The notes under the pieces were generated by a model. The model saw only the letters and a list, made by a program, of their open reading frames with translations. It did not search any database and was not told the origin of the DNA. This document shows positions 45,937 through 53,700 of a stretch of 64,000 nt of DNA, piece by piece. Position 1 is the first letter of the stretch; each line of letters starts with the position of its first letter. The position numbers and the translations under genes are program-made. Location: positions 25,915 through 89,914 of the forward strand of contig CATZEP010000001.1 in NCBI GenBank assembly GCA_958418185.1. The letters run 5' to 3'. Source of the DNA: an uncultured Collinsella sp. GTDB taxonomy: Bacteria > Actinomycetota > Coriobacteriia > Coriobacteriales > Coriobacteriaceae.

Positions 45937-47469
45937 ATGACTATCGTCGAGCAGTACAAGGTGTTTAAGCTCGAGCTCGCGGGCACTGCGGCCGGCAATC
46001 CCTATGTCGAAGTCGAGCTGTCGGCGCGATTTGACCGCGCGGATGGCCAGGACAGCTTTGAGGTCCATGGCTTCTACAAGGGCAATGGCTGCTACGGAAT
46101 CAACTTTATGCCCGAGAGTGCCGGTGTCTGGAACTACACGGTGAGCTCCAATGACCCCGAGCTCGATGGTGCCGCCGGCTCTTTTGAGGCCGTGCCCGCC
46201 ACGGGCGCCAATCATGGTCGCGTGCTGCTGGCAAAGGATGTGCTCGCCCACGGAGCTCCGTTCATTACTGACGAGGATTTCAACTTTGCCTACGAGGATG
46301 GAACGCGCTACCTGCCCTTTGGCACCACATGCTATGCCTGGACCAACCAGGATGTTCAGCTGCAGGAGCAGACGCTCGAGACGCTCGCAGAGGCACCTTT
46401 TAACAAGATCCGCATGTGCGTCTTCCCCAAGTTCTACGACTATAACGTTGAGGACCCAGCGATGTATGCCTATGAAGGCGAGAAGGGCGATTTCGACCAT
46501 TTTCGCTTCTATGAGCCGTTTTGGGAAAACCTCGAGCACCGCATCGAGCAGCTTGACGAGCTGGGCATCCAGGCGGATCTCATCGTTTTGCATCCGTATG
46601 ACAAGCCTGAGGACTGGGGCTTCTCTCGTATGACGCGCGAGGAGGATATTTTCTACCTGACGTATGTCGCTCGTCGCTTCTCGGCATACAAGAACATTTG
46701 GTGGAGCCTTGCCAATGAGTGGGACCTTATGCCGTGGAAGCCGGCCGAGGACTGGGACCGCTATGCCCGTATCATCATGGCGAACGACCCGTATGGTCAT
46801 CTGCGCAGTATCCACAATTGCCGTGAGATCTTTGACCACAGTCATCCGTGGATTACGCACGTGAGCTACCAGAGGTGCGACCTCAAGAACACAGCCGAGG
46901 ACGTCACCATGCTGCGCGCGCAGTATAGCAAGCCGGTTTTGATCGACGAGGTCGGCTATGAGGGCAACATCAACTGGGGCTGGGGTAACCTGACCGCTCA
47001 GGAACTCGTACGTCGTTTTTGGGAGGGCAGTTTGCGTGGCGGTTATGTGACCCACGGTGAGACCTACGTCGACCGCGGACCCAAGCTGTGGTGGGCGCAC
47101 GGCGGCAAGCTCTACGGCGATTCGCCCGATCGCATTGGCTTTTGCCGTCGCTACATGGAGGCGCTGCCGGCCGATTTTGACTGGGTGCCCGATGAGGTCG
47201 GCATCCTTGACGGTACGTTTACCTGGGATGTCACCTGTATGTCCAACGATCATGGCCACGGGACTGCCGATGTCCTTATGTACTTTGGGTTCAACCGTCC
47301 GGCGTATCGTGAGTTTGAGGGCGAGGCGGGCGCTCGTTACAAGGTGAATGTCGTGGACACATGGGACATGACGGAGGAAGAGCTTCCCGGAACCTTTGAG
47401 GGCAAGTTCCGCATCGACCTCCCTAGTAAGCAGTATATGTTGCTTCGTCTGGCTAAAGTAGAGGCGTAA
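45937..47469 (+). CDS. DUF5060-DUF4038-DUF5605 glycosidase
   Basis: The 510-residue protein has an N-terminal beta-sandwich (DUF5060, about 8-80; FYKGNGCYGINFMPESAGVWNY in this part), a TIM barrel of DUF4038 type (about 95-400; YLPFGTTCYAW, KIRMCVFPKFYDYN) and a C-terminal beta domain (DUF5605, about 425-505). The acid/base candidate is in WWSLANEWDL (about E267) and the nucleophile candidate in PVLIDEVGYEG (about E337), a clan GH-A pattern. It acts in the cytosol on the sugar imported by the MFS carrier 88 bp upstream. ATG at 45937 follows GGAGG. Confidence 0.8.
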   Translation: MTIVEQYKVFKLELAGTAAGNPYVEVELSARFDRADGQDSFEVHGFYKGNGCYGINFMPESAGVWNYTVSSNDPELDGAAGSFEAVPATGANHGRVLLAKDVLAHGAPFITDEDFNFAYEDGTRYLPFGTTCYAWTNQDVQLQEQTLETLAEAPFNKIRMCVFPKFYDYNVEDPAMYAYEGEKGDFDHFRFYEPFWENLEHRIEQLDELGIQADLIVLHPYDKPEDWGFSRMTREEDIFYLTYVARRFSAYKNIWWSLANEWDLMPWKPAEDWDRYARIIMANDPYGHLRSIHNCREIFDHSHPWITHVSYQRCDLKNTAEDVTMLRAQYSKPVLIDEVGYEGNINWGWGNLTAQELVRRFWEGSLRGGYVTHGETYVDRGPKLWWAHGGKLYGDSPDRIGFCRRYMEALPADFDWVPDEVGILDGTFTWDVTCMSNDHGHGTADVLMYFGFNRPAYREFEGEAGARYKVNVVDTWDMTEEELPGTFEGKFRIDLPSKQYMLLRLAKVEA

Positions 47470-47580
47470 TAATAGAGATAATCGGCTCCGGGCGCGATTT
47501 GCTGCACGACCATCATAAGGGCAGCCCCTGTGGTGGTCGCGGCGATGCGCGTTCGGGGCTATGGCACGTGAGGGGCGAAT

Positions 47581-48492
47581 ATGCAGGAGTTCTTTGGAAT
47601 CGATGTGGGCGGCACGGCCGTTAAATGGGCTGTGCTGGGCGAGGATTTTTCCATCCGCGAGCGCGGGAGCCTGCCGACGGGCTTTACCACGGCTGAGGAG
47701 ACCGTTTCGGCGTTGATCGGGCTCGTCGAGCCGTACCGCGAGCGCGTGAACGCCGTAGGCGTGAGCGCACCCGGCGGTATTTACGAGGGAGATGTCACGG
47801 GAACGATCCATCGCGGCGGTGCGCTCACGTTTATGGACGGCTGCCCACTGGGAAAGCTCATGCGCGAGGCGCTGGGGGTGCCGGTTGCCGTCAATAACGA
47901 CGGTAAGTGCTGTGCACTCGGTGAGTATGCGGCTGGCGCCCTGCGCGGGACGCGTTTTGGCGTGGTACTCGCTATTGGCACGGGCATCGGCGGCGGTATC
48001 GTCATCGACGGCAAGGTCCTGCGCGGCGCGCACTGCTTTGCAGGCGAGTTCAGCTTCTTGCGCAACGATGTCACGACTGCCGCGAGCATGGAAAACTTCT
48101 TTGCGGGTTCGGGCGGTTGGCGTGCGCTCCGCGATGCCGCCGTTGCCGAGAAGGGCCTGCCTGCGGATTCTCCGGTGGACGGCCGTCGCGTCTTTGAGTG
48201 GATCGCGGATGGCGACATGGCGGCGCAGCGCGCGCTCGACCGCTACGCTCGCTCATTTGACGGACAGCTCATCAACCTGCAGGCCGTGCTCGACCCCGAG
48301 GTCTTTGTGGTCGCAGGCGGCATCTCGTGCCATCCCGAGCTCATCGATGCCCTGCGTGCGCAGATGCCGCTGGCCCTCGCGGGTTACGAAGGAACCCTTG
48401 CCGGCATCCCTGTGCCGCAGATAAAGGCGGCCGAGCTCGGCAACGACGCCAACCTTTACGGTGCTGTCCAGGAGGCCATGCGCCTGGTGTAG
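47581..48492 (+). CDS. ROK-family sugar kinase
   Basis: The 303-residue protein has the ATP motif FGIDVGGTAVKWAVL (5-19), sugar-binding NNDGKCCALGE (about 100-110) and IGTGIGGGIVIDG (about 138-150). The usual ROK zinc site CxCGxxGCxE is absent and is replaced by AGEFSFLRND, as in a Gram-positive subset. It probably phosphorylates glucose or a related hexose released by the upstream glycosidase. It is the third gene of the TetR-controlled set. ATG at 47581 follows GAGGGG. Confidence 0.85.
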   Translation: MQEFFGIDVGGTAVKWAVLGEDFSIRERGSLPTGFTTAEETVSALIGLVEPYRERVNAVGVSAPGGIYEGDVTGTIHRGGALTFMDGCPLGKLMREALGVPVAVNNDGKCCALGEYAAGALRGTRFGVVLAIGTGIGGGIVIDGKVLRGAHCFAGEFSFLRNDVTTAASMENFFAGSGGWRALRDAAVAEKGLPADSPVDGRRVFEWIADGDMAAQRALDRYARSFDGQLINLQAVLDPEVFVVAGGISCHPELIDALRAQMPLALAGYEGTLAGIPVPQIKAAELGNDANLYGAVQEAMRLV

Positions 48493-48535
48493 CGCGAGCC
48501 AAACGAGGCTGTCGAAAAAGATAAAGGCCGGAGTG

Positions 48536-48578
48536 AACCGCCCTCATTTCCTTAGCACGGGAAATGGGGGCGGTTTAA
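48536..48578. terminator. terminator between ROK and MgtA genes
   Basis: AACCGCCCTCATTTCC (48536-48551) pairs with GGAAATGGGGGCGGTT (48560-48575), with one G-U-type mismatch. It is usable by both convergent genes. Confidence 0.75.
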
Positions 48579-48631
48579 TTTGAGGCGGGACTTTTTGACC
48601 GCCTGATGGGTCGCGCGCCACAATTCGGGCG

Positions 48632-51400
48632 TCACAGCAGCTCGCCGTGGCGGGCAATGTAGCGGCGCTTTGCCAGCTGGGTGAGCGCGATATAGGCGGT
48701 GACGATGCCAATGAGCAGCCCAAAAAAGCTCGTGGGCAGCGTCATGAGGCCGAGCGCATCGGCGATGGGGCTTGCCGGCAGCCAGGTGACAAGCGCCAGG
48801 CCTAGCACGGTGAGCGCGCACAGTGCCGGCGCGGCGTGGTCACGTAGGCTCGGCAGGCGCGGGGAGCGCAGCATGTGGATCACGAGCGTCTGCGACCACA
48901 TAGACTCGATAAACCAGCCACTCTGGAAGAGTGCGGCAAAGGTCGCCATACCCGCGACGCTGCCCGTCCCGGAGAGCTCGGACCAGCTTGCGCCCACGGT
49001 GGCGGGGCACACCACAAAGAAGAGCGCGGCGAAGGTCACGATGTCAAACAGCGAGCTCACGGGGCCCAGCTCGAGCATAAAGCCCTTGATGGACGCGGCG
49101 TCCCAGGAGCGCGGACGGGCGGTCCAGACGTCATCGACGGTGTCCCACGGTAGCGCGATGCACACGATCTCGTAGACGAGCGACAGCAGCACCAGCTGCA
49201 GGGCACTCATGGGCAAAAACGGCAAGAACAGGCTCGCGACGGTCACGGAGAACACGTTGCCAAAGTTGGAGCTCACCGTGGTCTTGAGGTACTTGAGCAG
49301 GTTGCCGTAGGTGCGGCGGCCTTCGATGATGCCGCGCTCGAGCACGCCTAGGTCCTTCTGAAGCAAGATGATATCGGCGGATTCCTTGGCAATATCGACG
49401 GCCGAATCGACCGAGATGCCGCAATCGCTCGCACGCATGGCGGCGGCGTCGTTGATACCGTCGCCCATAAAGCCCACGGTGTGACCGAGCAGCTCGCGCA
49501 TGACGCGCACCAGGCGTGCCTTCTGCAGCGGCGAGAGCTTGGCGAAGAGATGGGTTTTCTCGGCGCGCTCGGCAAGCTCGGCATCATCGAGTGCATCGAT
49601 CTCGGGGCCGAGCAAGACGTTGCTCGCATCGATACCGATCTGCTCGCAGACGGTGGCGGCGACGCGGTCGTTGTCGCCGGTCAGGACCTTGACCGCTACG
49701 CCCTTGGCCTCGAGGGTGGCGACGGCGCCCGCGGCACTTGCTTTGGGCGGATCGAGGAAGGCCAAAAAGCCCATCAGCACCATGTCGCACTCGTCGGCGA
49801 TGCCAAACTCGCCCGCGCAGCGCGGATCGGTCTTCTGCGCCACGGCAATCACGCGCAGGCCCTCGGCGTTAAGTCCGTCGACCCGCTTGCGAATCTGGGC
49901 GAGCTTCTCGTCGGTGAGCGGCTGAGCGATGCCATCGACCTCGACAAAGGAGCAGATCTCGAGCATTTCCTCGGCAGCTCCCTTGGTAACCATCTGGGTT
50001 TTGCCTTGGGAGTCGGAGACAACTACGCTCAGGCGACGGCGCGAGAAATCGAAGGGAACCTCGTCGACCTTGGTATAGCGGTCGCGCAGGCTCTGGCCCA
50101 GCATGGAATCGGGTGCGATGGTCGAGGGCGTCACATCGGCGCGGTCGATAACGGCCAGGTCGATAAGGTTTTTGAGGCCGGTCTGGAAGAAGCTGTTCAA
50201 AAACGCATGGCGCAGCACACGCGTGTCCTCGTTGCCGTCGGCGTTGAGGCAGCGCTCGAGCACGATGCAGTCTTCGGTGAGGGTGCCGGTCTTGTCGCAG
50301 CACAGGACATCCATCGCGCCGAGGTTTTGAATCGCTGGCAGTTCCTTGACGATAACCTGGCGACGGGCGAGGTCCTTGGCGCCCTGCGACAGGCTCGTGG
50401 TCACGATGACGGGAAGCATCTGCGGCGTGATGCCCACGGCCACGCTCGTGGCGAACAGCAGCGCGTCGATGGCGTTGCCCTTGGTGGCGGCGTTGATGGC
50501 AAAGACGGCCGGCGCCATAACGAGCATGAGGCGTACGAGCAGCATGGAGACGCTCGAGACGCCGCGGTCAAACGCGCTCTTCTCGCCGCGCCCGTTGAGC
50601 ATCTTGGCGATGCCGCCCAGGTAGGTGTCCGAGCCGGTGGCAACGACAAGCGCCACGGCGGTGCCGTTTTGCACGGAGGTGCCGGTAAAGACGATGTTCT
50701 TGCAGGCAGAGAGCGGCAGCGCGGAGCCGTCGGCACCATCGACGACGGTGATGGCAGCGGTCTTCTCGACGGCCTCGCTCTCGCCGGTGAGTGCGGATTC
50801 GATGACAAACAGGTCGCGCGCGGTGATGACGCGGGCATCTGCCGGCACCATATCGCCGGCAGAGAGGCGGATCACATCGCCGGGGACGAGCTCGTCGAAG
50901 AGGATTTCGATGCGCTCGCCGTCGCGCAGGACGGTGCAAGTGTTGGAGACCAGGTCCTTGAGGGCCTCTGCCGCATTGCCGCTGCGGGCTTCCTGGATAA
51001 ACTTCATACCGCCCGATACCAGCAGCATGATGCCGATGACGATGACCGTGGAGGGGTCGCGCTGCGGCTCGGGCACGGCGAGCACGTCGATGTAGAGCGA
51101 GACCAGCGCGAGCGAGGCGAGGATGCCGGCGAAGGGGTCGACAAAGGCGTCGGCGATGCGGCGGGCGAGCGTCTTGGTCGGTGCCTCGATGGTGTTGGAG
51201 CCGGTGGCATCCAGGCGCTCGGCGACGTGCTCAGCGGTGAGACCGTTTGCCGTGGCGTCAAGCAGCACGAGGGCGTCTTCGGCACTATGGGTGGCGGCGA
51301 ATATGGTGTTCTTGGACAGGCCGGTATGAGCGGCGGGGCGCGCCGTGCGGCGGCGCTTGGAGATGGCTTCGAGTACCGTGACGGTTTTGAGCATCAGCAT
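48632..51400 (-). CDS. mgtA: Mg2+-importing P-type ATPase (MgtA/MgtB type)
   Basis: The 922-residue protein is a full-length P3B ATPase: an N-terminal extension, helices M1-M2 (about 85-130), the actuator motif TGES (about 215), the phosphorylation motif DKTGTLTE (about 370), the nucleotide-binding domain (MVTKGAAEEML), GDGINDAAAM (about 645) and six C-terminal helices. The M4 region ATSVAVGITPQMLPVIV is typical of MgtA/B. It imports Mg2+ when the ion is scarce, backing up the pair at 3305-6420. ATG at 51400 follows AGGAGG. A 23-codon open frame with a strong ribosome site lies upstream. Confidence 0.93.
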   Translation of the reverse strand: MLMLKTVTVLEAISKRRRTARPAAHTGLSKNTIFAATHSAEDALVLLDATANGLTAEHVAERLDATGSNTIEAPTKTLARRIADAFVDPFAGILASLALVSLYIDVLAVPEPQRDPSTVIVIGIMLLVSGGMKFIQEARSGNAAEALKDLVSNTCTVLRDGERIEILFDELVPGDVIRLSAGDMVPADARVITARDLFVIESALTGESEAVEKTAAITVVDGADGSALPLSACKNIVFTGTSVQNGTAVALVVATGSDTYLGGIAKMLNGRGEKSAFDRGVSSVSMLLVRLMLVMAPAVFAINAATKGNAIDALLFATSVAVGITPQMLPVIVTTSLSQGAKDLARRQVIVKELPAIQNLGAMDVLCCDKTGTLTEDCIVLERCLNADGNEDTRVLRHAFLNSFFQTGLKNLIDLAVIDRADVTPSTIAPDSMLGQSLRDRYTKVDEVPFDFSRRRLSVVVSDSQGKTQMVTKGAAEEMLEICSFVEVDGIAQPLTDEKLAQIRKRVDGLNAEGLRVIAVAQKTDPRCAGEFGIADECDMVLMGFLAFLDPPKASAAGAVATLEAKGVAVKVLTGDNDRVAATVCEQIGIDASNVLLGPEIDALDDAELAERAEKTHLFAKLSPLQKARLVRVMRELLGHTVGFMGDGINDAAAMRASDCGISVDSAVDIAKESADIILLQKDLGVLERGIIEGRRTYGNLLKYLKTTVSSNFGNVFSVTVASLFLPFLPMSALQLVLLSLVYEIVCIALPWDTVDDVWTARPRSWDAASIKGFMLELGPVSSLFDIVTFAALFFVVCPATVGASWSELSGTGSVAGMATFAALFQSGWFIESMWSQTLVIHMLRSPRLPSLRDHAAPALCALTVLGLALVTWLPASPIADALGLMTLPTSFFGLLIGIVTAYIALTQLAKRRYIARHGELL

Positions 51401-51836
51401 AGGGTCCTCCTTGTTGAAGGGAGTTAGCGTACGTGTCGTATTTGCTTCAAAAAACCTAGATGTCGCTCACGTCAAGCTCTTGAGCCCACAAAGGGGACAG
51501 GCACCTATGTGGCGGTTTTGACGATCGGATAGTGGCGTTTATGCGTATGCGGAATCCTCACGGCGTGCCGAGGGCGACATGCAGGTTTTTCGACTAGGAC
51601 TGCCTTCCATGGCACACCTCCTAAAGGCCGAGCGCGGCGCGCTTTGGGTATCTCGTACCCCTTTTTAATCCGCCCGTATTCTTGATGAGGGGGTTTGCGA
51701 TGTCAACCCCATTGTTCGGAAAACCATTGCCCCCGACAAAGCCTTTGCAGAATGCCGTGGCCTCAAAGCGCGCCCGCATCGACGCTTCGCCTGCGCTAAA
51801 CTGGAAGGCACGTACGCGATTACGAGAGGAGCCCTC
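51401..51836. other. 436-bp divergent region between mgtA and pyrE
   Basis: It contains a repeat palindrome (CCACAAAGGGGACAGGCACC at 51487-51506 with ATGTGG after it), the possible leader ORF at 51539-51610 and, towards pyrE, TAAACT near 51797 as a weak -10. I could not match an M-box riboswitch on the mgtA side. Confidence 0.4.
51539..51610 (-). CDS. possible 23-residue leader peptide upstream of mgtA
   Basis: An ATG at 51610 is preceded by TTTAGGAGGTGTGCC, an excellent ribosome site, and opens a frame of 23 residues (MEGSPSRKTCMSPSARRED then SAYA) ending 138 nt before mgtA. In enterobacteria, mgtA is controlled through a short proline-containing leader (MgtL); this ORF is analogous in place but not recognisably homologous. 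It may equally be a chance ORF. Confidence 0.3.
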   Translation of the reverse strand: MEGSPSRKTCMSPSARREDSAYA

Positions 51837-52520
51837 ATGGAGGCTTACAAGCAAGAGTTCATCAAGTTCATGGTTGAGTCCGACGTTCTTAAGTTCGGCA
51901 GCTTTACACTCAAGAGCGGCCGTCAGTCCCCGTTCTTTATGAACGCCGGCGCTTACGTGACGGGCTATCAGCTCAAGAAGCTGGGCGAGTATTATGCCCA
52001 GGCCATCCACGATAACTTTGGCGACGACTTTGATGTGCTGTTTGGGCCGGCCTACAAGGGCATTCCCCTGGCCGTCGTGACCGCGATTGCCTACCACGAG
52101 CTGTACGGCAAGGAGGTCAAGTACTGCTGCGACCGCAAGGAGGCCAAGGACCACGGTGCCGACAAGGGCAACCTGCTGGGTTATGAGCCCCAGGACGGCG
52201 ACCGCGTAGTCATGGTCGAGGACGTCACCACCAGCGGCAAGTCCATCGACGAGACCTATCCCAAGGTTAAGGCTGCTGCCGACGTCGAAATCAAGGGCCT
52301 CATCGTGTCCCTCAACCGCATGGAGGTCGGCAAGGGCGGCGTGACCACCGCGCAGAAGGAGATCGAGGCCAAGTACGGTTTCCCCGTCGCGAGCATCGTT
52401 TCCATGGCCGAGGTCGTCGAGACCCTCTACAATCACGAGATCGACGGCAAGGTTGTCATCGATGACGAACTCAAGACGGCCATCGACGCCTACTACGAGC
52501 AGTACGGAGCTCGGGAGTAG
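51837..52520 (+). CDS. pyrE: orotate phosphoribosyltransferase
   Basis: The 227-residue enzyme has the PRPP-binding motif VVMVEDVTTSGKS (about 122-134), the OPRT segments FGSFTLKSGRQSPFFMN and FGPAYKGIPLAV, and the flexible-loop lysines/Arg in YCCDRKEAKDHG. It makes OMP from orotate and PRPP in pyrimidine synthesis. It is alone here. A structured repeat begins directly at its stop codon. ATG at 51837 follows GAGAGGAG. Confidence 0.95.
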   Translation: MEAYKQEFIKFMVESDVLKFGSFTLKSGRQSPFFMNAGAYVTGYQLKKLGEYYAQAIHDNFGDDFDVLFGPAYKGIPLAVVTAIAYHELYGKEVKYCCDRKEAKDHGADKGNLLGYEPQDGDRVVMVEDVTTSGKSIDETYPKVKAAADVEIKGLIVSLNRMEVGKGGVTTAQKEIEAKYGFPVASIVSMAEVVETLYNHEIDGKVVIDDELKTAIDAYYEQYGARE

Positions 52521-52690
52521 TTACGGCGTTTTACCAAACGCCGTAACGGCTCGACGCTGCGCGGGCCGCATTTGGACAATCTGACGTTCAACTTCAAGGG
52601 CGCGACCAGAAGGTCAGCGCCCTTTCGTTTCACGTCACCTTGTCTCAAATGCGGCCCGCTCGCTGTCCGTCCTCTACCTGCGGCGTCGTC
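52521..52690 (+). ncRNA. structured 3'-UTR repeat element, copy A
   Basis: Directly after the pyrE stop: hairpin TTACGGCGTTT/AAACGCCGTAA (52521-52546). A long stem follows: GCGGGCCGCATTTG (52561-52574) with its complement (52646-52659), extended by GACAA/TTGTC and TGACGT/ACGTCA. The apical stem is AAGGGCGC/GCGCCCTT ending in GACC-AGAA-GGTC (52604-52615). Then comes CGCTGTCCGTCCTCTACCTG. Copy B at 60483 has the same architecture with different stem bases. It is called ncRNA provisionally; it may be a mobile repeat. Confidence 0.6.
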
Positions 52691-52727
52691 TTGCTCCGAA
52701 TACGACCCGCTCGCTGTCGTTGCCATA

Positions 52728-52755
52728 GCCATTGGGGACGTTCTTAAATGACTAG
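52728..52755. repeat. TGGGGACGTTCTTAA repeat unit
   Basis: ATTGGGGACGTTCTTAAATG (from 52731) followed by ACTAGTC matches the units at 35145-35179 and 2935-2950. Confidence 0.6.
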
Positions 52756-52789
52756 TCAGAAACGAGCGTCCAAAAATCCACGCTCGTCG

Positions 52790-53644
52790 CTACTTGAGCC
52801 CGGGCAGGCGGGTGTAGGGAAACGATCGCTCTAGGAATTCGGTGCAGCGGGCGTAGTCTTTGGCGAAGTAGCTGCTGTAGAGCGAATCGAGCACGTATTG
52901 CACGGCGATGTGGCTCGCGAACTGCGTGATGCGATGCGTCATGCTCTCGTGGTCACTCACCGTAAGGTAGGCGGCAAAACCAGGGTGCAGGCGCGCGCAG
53001 TATGGCGTGCCGATGACGATGACCGGGACATGCCGACTGCTGAGGATCGGCAAGATGTCCTTGAGATTGGGGGCAAGGCCGCTGTAGGAGATGACGATTG
53101 CCGCATGGTCGGGACCCGAGGCGAGCGCCGTTCGCACCTGGGCCTCGACACCGTCGTGGCACGTCGCGCTTTTACCGGCGGAGAGCAGGCGGTCGCGGAA
53201 CATTCCCGCTGGATAGAGATTGTGCGAGCCCGTGTAGATGTCGACCTGTCGGGCGTTCGCGATGAGCTTGGCGGCGTGGTCGAGCTGCGTGGGGTCGAGC
53301 AGCTCCTGCGTTTCGGCCAGCGTGGTCTGGTAGAGTCCCTCCATGCGCTCCATAACCTGCGCAGGAGTGGACGTAGCATCGAAGGGAAAGTTGATGTCCA
53401 CGTCGCGGCGGTTTCCCGCCTCGGTTGCCAAGCGAATAAGCTCGACCTTGAGGTCCTTGAAGCCCTCGAGGCCGAGCTTTTTGCAAAAACGGTGCACGCT
53501 CGCGACCGAAACGTTGGTGCGCGCGGCAAATTCCTTAATCGAAAGCCCGCGGATGTCCTTACCGATGGCAAGGGCTGCAATGCCAAGCTGTTGCTCGGTG
53601 GGGGTGAGGCCTTGCGCCTCGGTGATCTTGCGTTTGATATCCAT
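52790..53644 (-). CDS. RpiR/MurR-family regulator
   Basis: The 284-residue protein has an N-terminal helix-turn-helix (about 25-65; LSIKEFAARTNVSVASVHRF CKKLG) and a C-terminal SIS phosphosugar-binding domain (about 110-250; VDIYTGSHNLYPAGMFRDRL, AIVISYSGLAPNLKDILP, VPVIVIG). It should sense a sugar phosphate. It lies 43 bp downstream of the GH106-like gene on the same strand, separated by a palindromic repeat, so it may be co-transcribed with it and control that locus or the GH1/EIIA genes nearby. ATG at 53644. Confidence 0.9.
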   Translation of the reverse strand: MDIKRKITEAQGLTPTEQQLGIAALAIGKDIRGLSIKEFAARTNVSVASVHRFCKKLGLEGFKDLKVELIRLATEAGNRRDVDINFPFDATSTPAQVMERMEGLYQTTLAETQELLDPTQLDHAAKLIANARQVDIYTGSHNLYPAGMFRDRLLSAGKSATCHDGVEAQVRTALASGPDHAAIVISYSGLAPNLKDILPILSSRHVPVIVIGTPYCARLHPGFAAYLTVSDHESMTHRITQFASHIAVQYVLDSLYSSYFAKDYARCTEFLERSFPYTRLPGLK

Positions 53645-53666
53645 GCGAACTCCCACACTCGCCAAA

Positions 53667-53700
53667 CCTGCCAAAAAAGGGACAGGTTTATTTTGGCAGG
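53667..53700. repeat. CCTGCCAAAATAAACCTGTC-type repeat (minus orientation)
   Basis: CCTGCCAAAA (53667-53676) and TTTTGGCAGG (53691-53700) form a hairpin around GGGACAGG. The same 29-30 nt sequence occurs inverted at 57385-57413. The stop codon of the GH106-like gene is inside it. Confidence 0.75.

Noticed and set aside
45910..48033. 707-codon open frame on the - strand
   Set aside because: Antisense to the DUF5060/DUF4038 and ROK genes; its translation is Arg/His/Val-rich with no domain.
49481..51427. 648-codon open frame on the + strand
   Set aside because: Antisense to mgtA, whose P-type ATPase motifs are unmistakable.
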